Source: Plantago major
Taxonomy: Eukaryota > Streptophyta > Magnoliopsida > Lamiales > Plantaginaceae
Length of the DNA: 64,000 nt
Assembly: GCA_026545765.1 (NCBI GenBank)
Contig: CM048844.1
Coordinates: 69,669,035-69,733,034, forward strand
Reading direction: 5' to 3'
Below, in pieces: positions 22,164 through 33,522 of the stretch. The notes below the pieces were generated by a model, which ran no database searches, was not told where the DNA came from, and worked only from the letters and a program-made list of their open reading frames with translations. Each line of letters begins with the position of its first letter. The stretch's first letter is position 1. The translations under genes were made by a program, and so were the position numbers.

Positions 22164-23712
22164 ATGGATAATGATCTCATCGATCGGGTTGGTAATCAGA
22201 TGAGATTAACTTCTCATGAGGAAAAGCTATTGAGATCGCGGCTGATGTTTGGCAATCGAGTACGGTTGATCTCGACTTATGCTTGATGGGTCGAATTTTA
22301 ACAAGGAAAAATGTGCATCTTGAGTCGTCCGAAAAGGCAATGTTGGGAGGTTGGGATTTGGCAAAGGGTGCTAGTTTCCAGAAACTTGGTTCTAACCGTA
22401 TCTTAATCCAACTCGCTCATGTGGTGGAGAAGAAACGTGTGATTTGGAAAGGACCGTGGGCATTTGACAAGAATCTTGTGGTTCTTTCACCTGTTCCTAC
22501 TGGTTCTGATCCTATGGTGGTGCCTCTTGATAAATGTGATTTCGACGTCCATGTTTCTGTTTTGCCGTTTGGCTTTATGAATAAAAAAGTTGCGGACTAC
22601 ATGGGTAATGCACTGGGCTCTCTTGTTTATTATGATGAAGAGGCGAATAGAAAGCCTGGAGGTAGTGTTCTTCGAATCCGTGTAGCCAATGACATAACCA
22701 AACCACTTACTCGGGTGATGAGTTTATAGGATCCGGATAGGCAGAAAATCCAAATCCAGTTTGCCTATGAGCGCTTGACGAATTTCTGTTATTACTGCGG
22801 AGTTCTGGGTCACCTTGTCCAAGATAGTCACGAATGATTTGACTTAATCGGAGATCAAGATAAGATAAGATAGCCAGTGACAAGTTAGCTTACGGAGATT
22901 GGCTCAGGGCTAGCTATGGTCCTCAGTCCAGAAAAATCGTCCATGGCAGTCTGCACAGTAGTCTTGGCGGAGGCTGTAATCGTTCTTCCGGTGAAGTGAG
23001 GAAGGGAATTATTGGTAAATCCCTAAGTCAAGCTAATTATGGTAATGATCCTTTCCTTGAACAAACTCAATCTTTGCGTGGTGATAGCGCGAGTTTGGCG
23101 AAGTCAGTTGGCGATAAGATGGAAAGTAGCTCAAATCTCGTAAATCGAATTTCGAAAGGCAAAGATATTTTTGTGGAAAGTCAACCTTCTCTTTCATCTG
23201 CTAAGCCCTACATTCTCCCACCTCTTCGAACTTCACCAAATAACCAGGCCCAAATCATTATTTACCAACCCTCACCCAAGCCCACTGATGACCAAATAAT
23301 ACTGGACCAAGAACTACCAATTACACCACTTAGCCCAGGACCCTCTGTTAGTAATCCTCCTCTCTCATACGGCCCACTAGTTGCCCATGCCCAGCCTAAA
23401 CTTGACCAAAGTACATTATCCCAGCCTACTATTCTTTTCCAGGCCAATCCCCGCCCGTTTAAAAAATTCAAACCCAATAGTTTGCCCCTATCCCTACCCT
23501 TACAACCTATGTCGAATAATGTGGAGGTGTTTGGTTCTACCCCTGTGCCCAGGAAACGTGGTCGACCTTGTAGTACTGTCAAACAGGTGGGTCTGAAGAA
23601 TAAGGCTGGTCCGAAGAAAGGCAAGGATAATGCAATTGTATGTAATAAAAAAGGACGTGTGGAGGAGTTTATTGTGAACACTGTACCAGAGGCGGAGGTT
23701 GCTGAGCAACCT
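22164..23712 (+). pseudogene. LINE ORF1 (RNA-binding protein)
   Basis: It begins MDNDLIDRVGNQMRLTSHEE, typical of plant L1 ORF1. A frameshift with TGA near 22286 is followed by GGWDLAKGASFQKLGSNRIL and VIWKGPWAFDKNLVVL, the DUF4283 core. A zinc knuckle (CYYCGVLGHLVQDS) lies at about 22790-22830, with a stop soon after. From 22996 a Pro- and Ser-rich tail is open and runs, without a stop, into the endonuclease. ORF1 binds element RNA. Confidence 0.75.
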
Positions 23713-24533
23713 TCGCCTATCCCAGTGAGTTGCTTTTCATGGAACTGTCAAGGTTTGGGGAACCTTTGGACAGTTCGAGCGTTGGGCAAATTTATTCGGA
23801 ATTTTAATCCCCAGATTATCTTTCTCATGGAAACCAAAGTTGGGGACCATGAGATAGATAATTTAAAGCAGAAGATTAATTTTTTTAATATTTTAGTAGC
23901 TCCAGTGGTCTTTCGGGAGGTTTGGCACTTCTTTGGTCTAAGGATGTTGATGTGACGATACAGAGTTTCACTAAGAACCATATCGATGCTAATGTTCGTC
24001 ATAGTGGTAATGGTGTGTTATGGCACTTTACGGGCTTTTATGGTGAGCCGGATGCAAACTTAAGGAAAAGGACTTGGAATTTACTTCGACGATTGGGTAA
24101 TGCTTCACATCGCGATTGGGTTTGTATGGGACATTTTAATGAGATTCTCACACATGGTGAAAAACTTGGAGGGCGTGTCTGGTACATAACGACCTTAGTG
24201 ATTTGAGTTTCATGGGTTACCCTTTCACACAATCAGGAGGAATCAGATACTATTCGGGAAAGATTGGATGGGGCAGTGGCGACAAGGGGGTGGATCGATC
24301 AATTTCCGCAGGCCCAAGTAAAACACGTATTCACAAGGGCCTCTGATCATTCAGCCCTACTGTTAATCCTTGATGGACCCAGACATTATCAAAGAAGGCC
24401 CAATAAGCGATTTGATTTTGAGGCCGTGTGGGTGAAATCTACGGATTGTGTGAAACTGGTCCAGGATAATTGGACCGATGATTTGGGCCTTCTCTCAAAT
24501 CTGGACAGCTGCAAATTGGGCCTGGTGATTTAG
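23713..24533 (+). pseudogene. LINE endonuclease domain
   Basis: This is an exonuclease-endonuclease-phosphatase type domain that nicks target DNA. Motifs are SWNCQGLGNLWTVRAL near 23738, FLMETKVGD with the catalytic Glu near 23829, GHFNEIL near 24128 (the usual GDFNEIL with Asp changed to His) and ASDHSALLLIL near 24340. Frames change at about 23955 and 24206. The domain is inactive both by frame and by the Asp to His change. Confidence 0.75.
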
Positions 24534-24569
24534 AATAGATCAACGATGAAAATGGCGATTTATGTGAGG

Positions 24570-26054
24570 ATTAGAGGGATATGGTGCGGATTGTTCAGGG
24601 GTATTATTCTTGCATCTTTACTTCAAAAGAGCCGGATACAACATCCATTGATTCTGTTTTAGGAACTATGGGTTCGAAGGTCGATGCGGCTGTCAATGTG
24701 GACCTTAGTCCACTATTCACTCCTGACGAGGTAAAAAAGTCTTTTTTCGATATGTACCCACTCAAATCCTTGGCCCCGATGGTATGCCTGGTTTTCTCTT
24801 TCATAAATTTTGGTCTACTGTTGGTCGTAGTGTCATTGATTGTGTTCTTGCTTTCTTGAATGATCATATTTTGGAACCAAATCTGAATTTCACCCATATT
24901 ATCCTCATCCCTAAGTGCCAAACTCTAGAATTAATCACTCAGTTCAGACCCAATAGTCTCAGTAATGTGATCTTCAAAATTGTGTCTACGACTATCACTA
25001 ATAGACTGAAAAAGCACATGTCTTCCATTATTTCTGAAACCCAGTCAGCTTTTGTGCCGAATAGACTTATCACTGATAATGTGCTAGTAGCTTATGAGGT
25101 GAATCATTTTTTAAAACAAAAAACAAAGGGCAATAATTGTTTTATGGCTTTAAAACTAGACATGTGTAAAGCTTATGACAGGGTTGAGTGGCCTTTCCTT
25201 GAAAGAGTGTTGCTTAGATTAAGATCTGAGCAGAGATTTGTTGATCTGAATATGATGTCTGTTAAAACTGTCCAATATTCGATCATTCTGAATGGTGAAC
25301 GGTTAGACCCTTTCCAGCCAGGGAGGGGGATCCGTCAGGGGGATCCCCTCTCACCTTACTTATTTATTTTTTGTACGGAGGCCTTTAGTTCACTTATTAT
25401 GTATGTTGAACGGAGGGGGGTGTTAACTGGGTTGGCTATTAGTCTTAGTGCACCGAGGATTTCTCACCTTTTATTTGCTGATGATACTCTGCTTTTTTGT
25501 CAAGCTACTGTTGTGGCAGCCCGTGAGATTTTTGATTTACTTACTCGTTATAGTCTTGCTTCTGGGAAAGAGATTAATATTGAGAAATCTACGGTGGTGT
25601 TTAGTCGTAATACTTTGAGTGCGAGGGAGGAGGAGGTAAGGGGAGTTCTTCCTGTTAGATTAGTAGATAAGCATGAGAAGTGCCTGGGGTTACCTACGGA
25701 GATGGGAGATCAAGGAAGGACGTGTTTAGTTGGCTTAGGGAGCGGGTGTGGGAGAAAAATTAGAGGATTGGGGAAAAATTCTTGTCTAAAGCGGGGAAGG
25801 AGGTTCTTATTAAGTCAGTCCTTCAGTCTATCCCGGCCTATGTGATGGGGTGCTTTAAACTCCCGAATTACCTTTTGTCTAAGATTGAGCCTATCATTTC
25901 CAAATTCTGGTGGGGGAATGGAGGTCAAGATAAAATTCACTGGGTTAATTGGGATGCTTTGTGCCATAGCATGAGAGATGGGGGTATGGGGTTTAGAGAC
26001 CTCCGGTCTTTCAATCTTGCCATGCTTGGCAAACAACTTTGGAGAATTATCTAA
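24570..26054 (+). pseudogene. LINE reverse transcriptase
   Basis: The order of motifs is SLAPDGMPG-like, [76 protein letters not shown] and the catalytic FADD at 25474-25485. It continues with CLGLPTEMG and, after a frame change near 25790, [20 protein letters not shown] and GGMGFRDLRSFNLAMLGKQLWR. The conserved linker that normally precedes the RT is missing between about 24530 and 24570. Confidence 0.85.
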
Positions 26055-26655
26055 TTTCCGGATTCTCTCCTTAGGCCTGTTCTAAAAGCTAAGTACTTTC
26101 TTCATAGTGATGTTTTGGAAGCGATCCTTAAGACTAATGCCTCTTTTACTTGGAAGAGCATATTTAGTGCTATGAATCTAGTTAAACAAGGGGTGCGTTG
26201 GAAAGTCGGAAGTGGTCAGAATATTCGAATATGGGGGGATAACTAGCTGCCCCGGGACTATGGCTTAAGACCCTTTACGCTGGATTTATATGAGTTAGGA
26301 GAAGTGACTGTATCGAACTTGATTGATCAGCAGATGGAAACTTGGGATACAAATTTAATTCACACTCTTTTTTGGGAAGATGACGCTAAAGCCATCATGT
26401 CTATTCCAGTGGACACCTCTACGGCGCCAAATATCCGTGTTTGGCATTACACCAACCATGGGTTCTATTCAGTGAAGATAGCATATTTTTTAGCTCGTCA
26501 TTTGCGGCGTAATGAGAGGAGATAGAGAACTGGCTCGTCATATGTTAGTTTTTCATATATTCTAAGATTGGGCAACTCTTTAGCTCATTCTCTTGCTCAG
26601 AATATTTTGATTGACTGTGAAGGTGGGGAATCACTTCCTGATGATATCCTGTAAC
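26055..26655 (+). pseudogene. LINE ORF2 C-terminal remnant
   Basis: After a stop at 26052 the reading continues as a typical plant LINE tail: KAKYF, TWKSIFSAMNLVKQGVRWKVG, IRIWGDN, then NIRVWHYTNHGFYSVKIAY. A jump at about 26520-26560 leads straight to RLGNSLAHSLAQNIL, the end of an RNase H domain. Most of the zinc-binding and RNase H region has therefore been deleted. The sequence 26656-26689 is 3' UTR. Confidence 0.65.
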
Positions 26656-26689
26656 CTCACTACTGTATGCTGGGGCCTATGGCATTTTT

Positions 26690-27556
26690 TGTTGATACAG
26701 AAATATTTCAAATCCGTCATAGACGCTTTTGGAATGAATCCTAAGGCGGTTCAGGCTGACTAAGGTCCAAGGCGTCAAGGTCCGACCCTAAGGTCACCTC
26801 TGGTCCGACCCTCCTGAGTAGAACGGTGAACTGGACCTCGAAAGACAGTAGGTCCGACCCAAACTACGGTCCGAGATCATGAGGGTCCGACCCAGACAAT
26901 GGTTCGGACATAAGCCCCTAAACTCATAAGGAGTCAAGCACCAAGAGAGAAAGTGGGATCCGAGGCTATCAAGGTCCGAGTCACTATACCTTGTGGTTTG
27001 TGAAAGTTGCCTTCAGACAGGACGATGACCCGGACCAAACCCTCGGATCTACACTCTTGGACGAAGGTTCGAGACGAACTCCAGAAGTCTCTATTTTCTC
27101 TCGGACAATGACTAATCTACCCTCGAAAGCCCAAAAGGGAAATGTGTTGAGTCTTTCTAATGGGCCATGGGCATAATCGAGCATTGTTGGCGCGATCCGA
27201 GCGTTACACTTGGCGCGATCCAACGGAGTCCATCCCCTTTGGGAAATCTGTATATATATATGGCACACATTCCCATGATAAAGTAAGTCAAGTCATCTTT
27301 ATGAACTAATCTAGAACACTGTACAAAGTAGATCTTCAGTCTCTCTCAAGTAAAGTCTTTACCCGATTTGACACTACGCAAACCGGGTCTTTGGTCCAAA
27401 CCCCCCCCCCCACCCCCAAAGTTACTTGGGCAGGTTCTTACCCATTAGTGCTTTGGAATTTGGAGTGGTTTGGACCTTGACCAGGTACGATTTGCAGTGA
27501 TTTGGACTTAGACGATTTAGGAAGAACTTAGAGTTTGGGGGACTTCACCCTCAACA
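26690..27556 (+). repeat. 5' LTR of T2 (867 bp)
   Basis: It starts TGTTGATACAGAAAT and ends CACCCTCAACA, followed by the PBS. It holds many GGTCCGACCC-type motifs and a TATATATATATGG TATA-like site near 27249. A C-run (27400-27416, ten Cs then ACCCCC) lies in the last part. The related LTR of T1 is 934 bp. Confidence 0.8.
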
Positions 27557-27577
27557 TTTTGGCACCGTCTATGGGAA
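27557..27577 (+). other. Primer binding site region of T2
   Basis: TTTTGGCACCGTCTATGGGAA directly follows the LTR. TGGCGCCGTCTGTGGG-like sites are common in Tat-lineage plant Gypsy elements. I do not assign the tRNA. Confidence 0.7.
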
Positions 27578-27609
27578 TCTTTACAAAACGTTTCATAGCT
27601 CTATAAGCA

Positions 27610-29660
27610 ATGGCAGAGAAAGTCGACAACAACCGTCACTACTACAGTTGGAACTCCCGCTCCAAGGCCACGAGGTAGACCTCCTACTAGGAGAACACGA
27701 TTGGCTAGGATTGCATCGAGGAATCGAGAGGAATATCCAAGTGATGTTCACACTGCCAGTGCCTCCTCAGAGGATGAAAGAATCGCTGATCCACCAATGA
27801 GGACCCAAGGATTGGGAGTAACAGTCCTTGGAGTGGAAGGACATGTTCCTCTATCAGGAACACATGGTCCTCCGCCGGGAAGGAACTTCACTGTTCCAAA
27901 CGGCCAAATCGTTCGTCCAAATGAGTTTGGGATGAATGAGAATCAGTTCGACCTTTTGCTCACTACTAGTCAAGGTTGCTTTGTATCCAACAACGTCCAA
28001 CCTACTCCGCTATTGGCAGCTCCAAGGCAGACAGAACCTGCTCAGTCCAGGAATGAGCATCGCCATGTCTTGGAAAGGATAGGAGAACAAGGTCGACAAG
28101 ATGATCTGCGCAATCTTATCAACAGGAGAGCTACTGCATCTTAGGAGCATCATGAGAGGACCCCAGTGAGACCTAGGCTGGATGAAACCGGTACCAGTTG
28201 CCATGCTGCTCTCCAAACCAGACCAAGAGACCAGGTAGCGAAAAGTATCGCGGTAGTCCAAGTCGATGACCTTCCTGATAACATGGCCATCAACCCAAGA
28301 ACGGGCGAGAGACTTATTGCTGAACAAATCTATATTCAACAAAAGGCTTTGGAGACCCAGATTGCTAACTTAGGCAAAATGGTTAAGGCTCATGAGAAGG
28401 TGATGATGAGAGCTCCAAACCCATTATGTGATGCAATCAGAAGAGAGAGAAAGCGTCCTGATTGCACTATCCCAAACCTCGAACGTTACCATGGAGACAC
28501 TTGCCCTGTTGCACATCTCACTAGGTATGAGAGTAAGACGGACACCATTGGATTGAATGACAACATGAAAGCTCTCAACTTCTCATCCACCCTCTTTGGA
28601 GAAGCGATGGATTGGTGGACCACTCTACCCGATGGTTCAATCAAGTCCTATGAGGATGTGGTCTCTCTCTTTTTGAAGAGATTTCAGAAGGCGAAGAAGA
28701 GGAAAAGATCAGTAGAGCACTTGGCTGGAATTATCCAAAGAGACAATGAGGATCTTAGGACCTTCCTAGAACGGTTCAACGCTCAAGTACGTAAAGTTGA
28801 GTCTCACAGCATTAAAGAATGGGTCCGATACCTATACGCCAATACCTATAATGACGAACTCAGGAAGAAACTCTCCAACGAAGAGATTCCAAATGAAAAA
28901 TACTTGGAAGATATATGTGAGGGGGTCTTGTATGGTGAGGAGTATAGGAGGAACGTTCCAGTAAGAGCCGGGACTAGGAAGGGAAAAGAGCCGATGAGAC
29001 TGGATCCCTTGCCTCGTCCTAGAAGATTTGAGCAAAGAAAAGATTTTAAAGATAAAAGAGAATTTCGTAGGGAGAGAACTCCTCCCAGGAGGTATGCAGA
29101 GTACACTCACCTCAATAGACCTAGATCCGATATCTTGGCATCTATTGTTGAAAAGAGTGTGGACGTTCAATGGCCCAAGCCAACAAGGAATAGTAAAAGA
29201 AACAAGGCTTCTAAAGTATACTGCAGATTCCATAAGTACAAAGACCATTCCACGGAAGACTGCGTCCAGCTGAAAACTGAGATTGAAGGTTTGATAAGAA
29301 GTGGCAAGCTAAAAGAGATAGTTTACGAAGAGGAACCTTCCCGCCACCAAAGGAATGAAAGAAGGAGAGCAGAGCGTGATCAGAAAACTACGACAGGGTC
29401 TTTACCACCACCTCCCATGGGGATCCCTCCCCAACAAGCTCGGCGATACGAGGAGTACTCTGGAAACATAGAAACGGAAAACCTTCTCTATAGTGGAGTT
29501 ATCAACACCATAGCAAGAGGTCCAAGTGGAGGAGACAGTCAGAATGCTAGAGAAAGAACCGCCCAACATCTACGGAACAACGATAGAGATTATGCTCCTC
29601 CTTTGAGAGGATCGAACTTGATCTCTTTTGATGACAGTGAAATACCTCCCCCAACGTCTG
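27610..29660 (+). pseudogene. T2 Gag
   Basis: The first ATG (27610) is followed by a one-base slip near 27627, and a single in-frame TAG interrupts at 28142-28144. After that the frame stays open into protease. The retrotrans_gag core includes LNFSSTLFGEAMDWWTTLP and FLERFNAQVRKVE. An arginine-rich stretch (EFRRERTPPRRYAEY) and a CRFHKYKDHSTEDC zinc-binding-like motif near 29220 follow. Gag packages the element RNA. The long open frame (722 residues from 28166) is the best preserved coding part of T2. Confidence 0.8.
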
Positions 29661-30334
29661 GAGGAGGAGATCTCAGAGATCCGGACGTTCCGCTGGTGAT
29701 CTCCCTGGTCATTGCCACTTACAAGGTTAATAAGGTGCTTATTGATACTGGAAGCTCGTCTAACATCATGTCCAAGAGAACTGTGGATCAAATGAATTTG
29801 GGAAGAATCGAGTATGGAAGAGTCCATTCTTCACTAGTGGGATTCGGAGGTTCTACAATTCATCCCATTGGAAGTATCCCCCTACAAGTTTCCATGGGGA
29901 CTTTCCCAACAAAAGTGACTCAGACAGTTCTCTTCGTGATTGTGGATAGTGTCTTTGATTACAATGTTATCTTAGGACAACCAGGCCTCAATCAATTCAA
30001 AGCCATTTTATCTCCACTGCACAATAGGGTCAAATTTCCTACTCCAAACGGTGTAGGAGAAGAAGTAGGAAACATCAGGGAAGCTTGGGAGTGCTATATT
30101 ATGTCAACCAGAAACGCCTCAGCTCCCGTTCTTGTGGTCGCTGACAAGCCCGGTTCACTCTCGCCCGCGCCTCCTACACCTCCTAAAGAAGAGATAGGAG
30201 CTGGAGCTCTTAAGGAGAAATTTCCTAAGGCTACAAGGATTGAACCTCATGAGACCCTAAAGGAGATCCAATTGATAGAAAGGAGTCCTGAAAAGAAAAC
30301 TAGGATTGGAACTGAGATGAGCATTGAAGTTTAG
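29661..30334 (+). pseudogene. T2 protease
   Basis: This is a retropepsin-like aspartic protease in frame with Gag. The catalytic motif is LIDTGSSSNIM (codons for DTGSS at 29744-29758), and a later hydrophobic strand is YNVILGQPGLNQFKA. It ends with GTEMSIEV and a stop at 30334. The normal link to RT, including the N-terminal fingers of RT, is missing: the next bases restart in another frame at CNVVLVEKAPRKWRMC. A deletion of about one hundred codons is inferred. Confidence 0.75.
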
Positions 30335-30349
30335 ATGAAACTCATAGTT

Positions 30350-32081
30350 CAGATTGGGTTTGCAATGTGGTTCTCGTCGAGAAGGCTCCCAGGAAATGGA
30401 GGATGTGCAATGACTTTACTAAGCTTAACATGTTTTGCCCAAAGGATCCTTATCCCTTGCCTCAGATTGACCAACTGGTGGACTCCACAGTCGGATGTGC
30501 TCTTCTAAGCTTCATGGATGCTTATCAGGGGTTTTATCAAATCAGAATGGCTCAAGAAGACATTAAGAAGACAACCTTCTTTTCGGCTAGAGGAGTTTAT
30601 TGCTTCAAGGTTATGCCATTTGGACTGAAAAATGCTGGAGCCACTTACCAACGTCTGGTAAATTAAATGTTCAAAGAAGAGATTGGCAAAACAATGGAAG
30701 TATACGTCGATGACATGTTGGTTAAGAGCAAGACAGAGGAGCAACACATCGAGCACCTTAGCAATTGCTTCTCTATCTGGAGGATATACGGGATGAAACT
30801 GAACCCTAAGAAATGCATCTTTGGAGTTAAAGGGGGTAAGTTTCTCGATTACATGGTCACAGAGAGAGGCATCAGTGCCAACCTGGAAAAGATCAAGGCT
30901 ATTCTAGACCTACCACAACCGAAAACCCTCAATGAAGTCCAACAGATCATAGGGCGAGTTATGTCCTTAAGCCGCTTCATCTCCAGATCAGCGGAAAAGA
31001 ACCTACCCTTCTTCAAGATATTGAGGAAAGGGGACAAGTTTGAGTGGACCAAAGAGTGTGAAGAAGCTTTTGACAGTTTAAAGAAATATCTCCTCTCAAC
31101 ACCACTGTTAGCCAAACTAGTAGAAGGAGAACCCCTCTACTTAAATCTGGCAGTTACCAACGAGGCTATGAGTTCCGTGCTGGTTCGGATCCAAGCGAAC
31201 GATTACATGCATGTCTACTACTTGAGCAAGGCTCTAGCTGGAGCAGAGACTAGATATGGTCGAATTGAGAAATTGGCATATGCTTTTGTATACACTGCTC
31301 GGAGGTTAAAGCCCTACTTCAAGTCACACAAGATTGTGGTTCTCACCAGTGAACCGTTGAAACAAGTCCTTGGAAAGCCAGATCAATCTGGCCGCCTGCC
31401 CAAATGGGTAATCGAGCTACGCGAGTACGATATCGGATATCAAGCTCCATCAGCAAAGGAAGCGCAAATCATAGCCGACTTCTTAGTCGATTACCCAGAG
31501 AAGGATGAGGAAAATGTCAATGAAAAGGTGAGAGAAGTTGAGTGCTTGATGATAACACAAGGAATGAACCTCCCCAAGCAAGCGAGAGTCTATGGTGACA
31601 CTCAATTCAAGGGATTCTCATCTGAACCTATGGACGATTCTCTCAGGGTGAGGCACATGTTCCTTTTGGATGAATTACCAAACGCTCATGTACTTGCATC
31701 TTCCATCAAGACGCAAGGGGAGATCCCAGAAGATAAGAACACCGATACTTCCATAGCACCCAAAGAGCAAGGAAAAGACACTTGGACACTACAGGTAGAT
31801 GGATCTTCTACCGGTAGACTTGGAGGTATTGGAATACACCTTTAGAGCCCTGAAGGTGCTGAGTTGGATTATGCCATCACACTTGACTTCAAGGTAACCA
31901 ACAATGAAGCTGGGTACGAGGCACTCCTCGTCGGAATCAAGATGGCAAAATCCCTCCAAGTGAGAAGGATCAAAGCTTACACCGACTCACAACTAGTTGA
32001 ATCTGAGTTCTCAGGGCCTTTGCCGCTAAGGGCCCTAACATGATCAAACACTTGGAGTTGCTCAAAAAAGAGGTAGAGGAC
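30350..32081 (+). pseudogene. T2 reverse transcriptase and RNase H, first part
   Basis: RT motifs are KWRMCNDFTKLNMFCPKD, YPLPQIDQLVD, FMDAYQGFYQI, MPFGLKNAGATYQRL and the catalytic YVDD at 30703-30714. One in-frame TAA (30664-30666) lies just before it. The RNase H connection (FIS..AEKNLPFFKIL) and PLKQVLGKPDQSGRLPKW follow. RNase H proper begins LQVDGSS near 31790, is cut by TAG at 31843, and continues with NNEAGYEALLVGI and AYTDSQLV. The TR-GAG insertion interrupts it at 32082. Confidence 0.85.
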
Positions 32082-33522
32082 TGATGTGTCAAATCAAAGT
32101 TCTAAATTTATTTAAAAGCCAAGAGTTAATTCTCAACACTACAAAAACCTATAGTGCAGGGAAGTTAACCCCGAGGTTGGTCTCGAAGGACTTAACTAGG
32201 CTGAGTCTTTGTTTACGAATAAAAGTAACAATATGAAATGCAGTAAATGTTGGTTTGGTTCGGTAGCGAGATGATATACTAAAGTAAATAACTACTTGCA
32301 ATTACTAGAAACCGAATTAACACTAACAAGATTAAAATATTGATGGGGGAAATTATGGAGTGGTAACGTCAACAAGCTAGCTAGCAGGATATATGTGATT
32401 CACGGAATTGACTATTCAAGTTGTCACAATCTTGAGTTCAAAAACAAATAGCACTAATGAAGGCGTCAGTTTCACTAGGCTACAATCAATTTTACTAACC
32501 TACTATCACCGTTTGCAACTAACTGTTAAATCAAGCAAGCTGGAAGACATTTGGGTGTATTGATTAAATGCCTAATCTAATAGTGATTTTTTCTAGGAGA
32601 TCATCAAACATGATAGAAGAAATAGTAATTGATCTAAAAAGCACAAGTAGTCGAATCCCGATGCACTTAGAATCACATAAACCCTAGCTAGCATGCATTA
32701 AATCAGTCACCACCCCATAATAGGGGTGTCTAGCTACTCATGACAAGCGAAAGCATAAGCATACTAGCAATAAACATAATCTCAAGCACAAAACAGAGAT
32801 TCGAATAGATTGATACAATTTTACCCTTCGTTGTCACAAACCCTAGGTAGAAATTGTAGAACGAAAACGAATCGATGCTAAAGCAGTGTAGATAATCTCC
32901 CAATCAACGTCAATCTTCGAATTACAAGCGAAAGCGGTTCAATTACCTCAAATCGGGTAATTGACTTGAAACTAGGTCTAGCTCTAGAGCAAAAGTATGT
33001 TCTTCACCATAGAATTGAATATGAAAAGTAATTATGTCTTGTTCTAAATAATAGAAAGGAGAAAAACTAGGTCTGGGCGAATTAGGAAACAAAATCGCAT
33101 CGTACAGTAATGGCAAGAAGAAACTGGGTCGTGATAATCAGCTGGCGTCGATCTCAAATCGTTGCCGCCATTTGGCGATAAGCAATGATGGGATCTTTGG
33201 CGTCATGATTATCAAATCAGCGTCGCCGATTCTCTGAGTGACTATTTTGCCCCTTTGATGCCTTTTGACTCCGATTCTTGATATTTTGGCCTTCCCGCTC
33301 CACTTCTAGCATCCATACAAGGCATTGGAACTCCAAATCTTGTAGATTCATATAAAATACACCATTTTGACTTGAATTAGCGCGGTTTAGCCAAATATCT
33401 ACAAAACACACAAAGAACAAAACATGTAAAAATACTCTAAGAAAACTAAATAAAACTATACTCAAGGATGACAAAAAGACAGTAAAAAAGACCAAATGAG
33501 ACGGTATAAAACCGACTCATCA
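32082..33522 (-). repeat. 3' LTR of TR-GAG (1441 bp)
   Basis: The copy on the left is the 3' LTR in element orientation. It matches 37995-38582 joined to 54580-55414. On the minus strand it is preceded by a polypurine tract. No coding capacity is seen. Confidence 0.85.

Larger units (their letters stand above)
22049..26689 (+). mobile_element. Plant L1-type LINE, broken, interrupted on both sides
   Basis: A non-LTR retrotransposon with ORF1 (DUF4283-type and zinc knuckle), AP endonuclease and reverse transcriptase in that order. Copia-B is inserted just upstream and T2 just downstream of the last ORF2 codons (26655), so no poly(A) tail is visible. Internal deletions remove the linker between endonuclease and RT and most of the region after RT. 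The host target-site duplications are not visible. Confidence 0.85.

Noticed and set aside
23262..23709. Minus-strand ORFs of 139 and 69 residues
   Set aside because: They overlap the LINE ORF1 tail in antisense and carry no motif.
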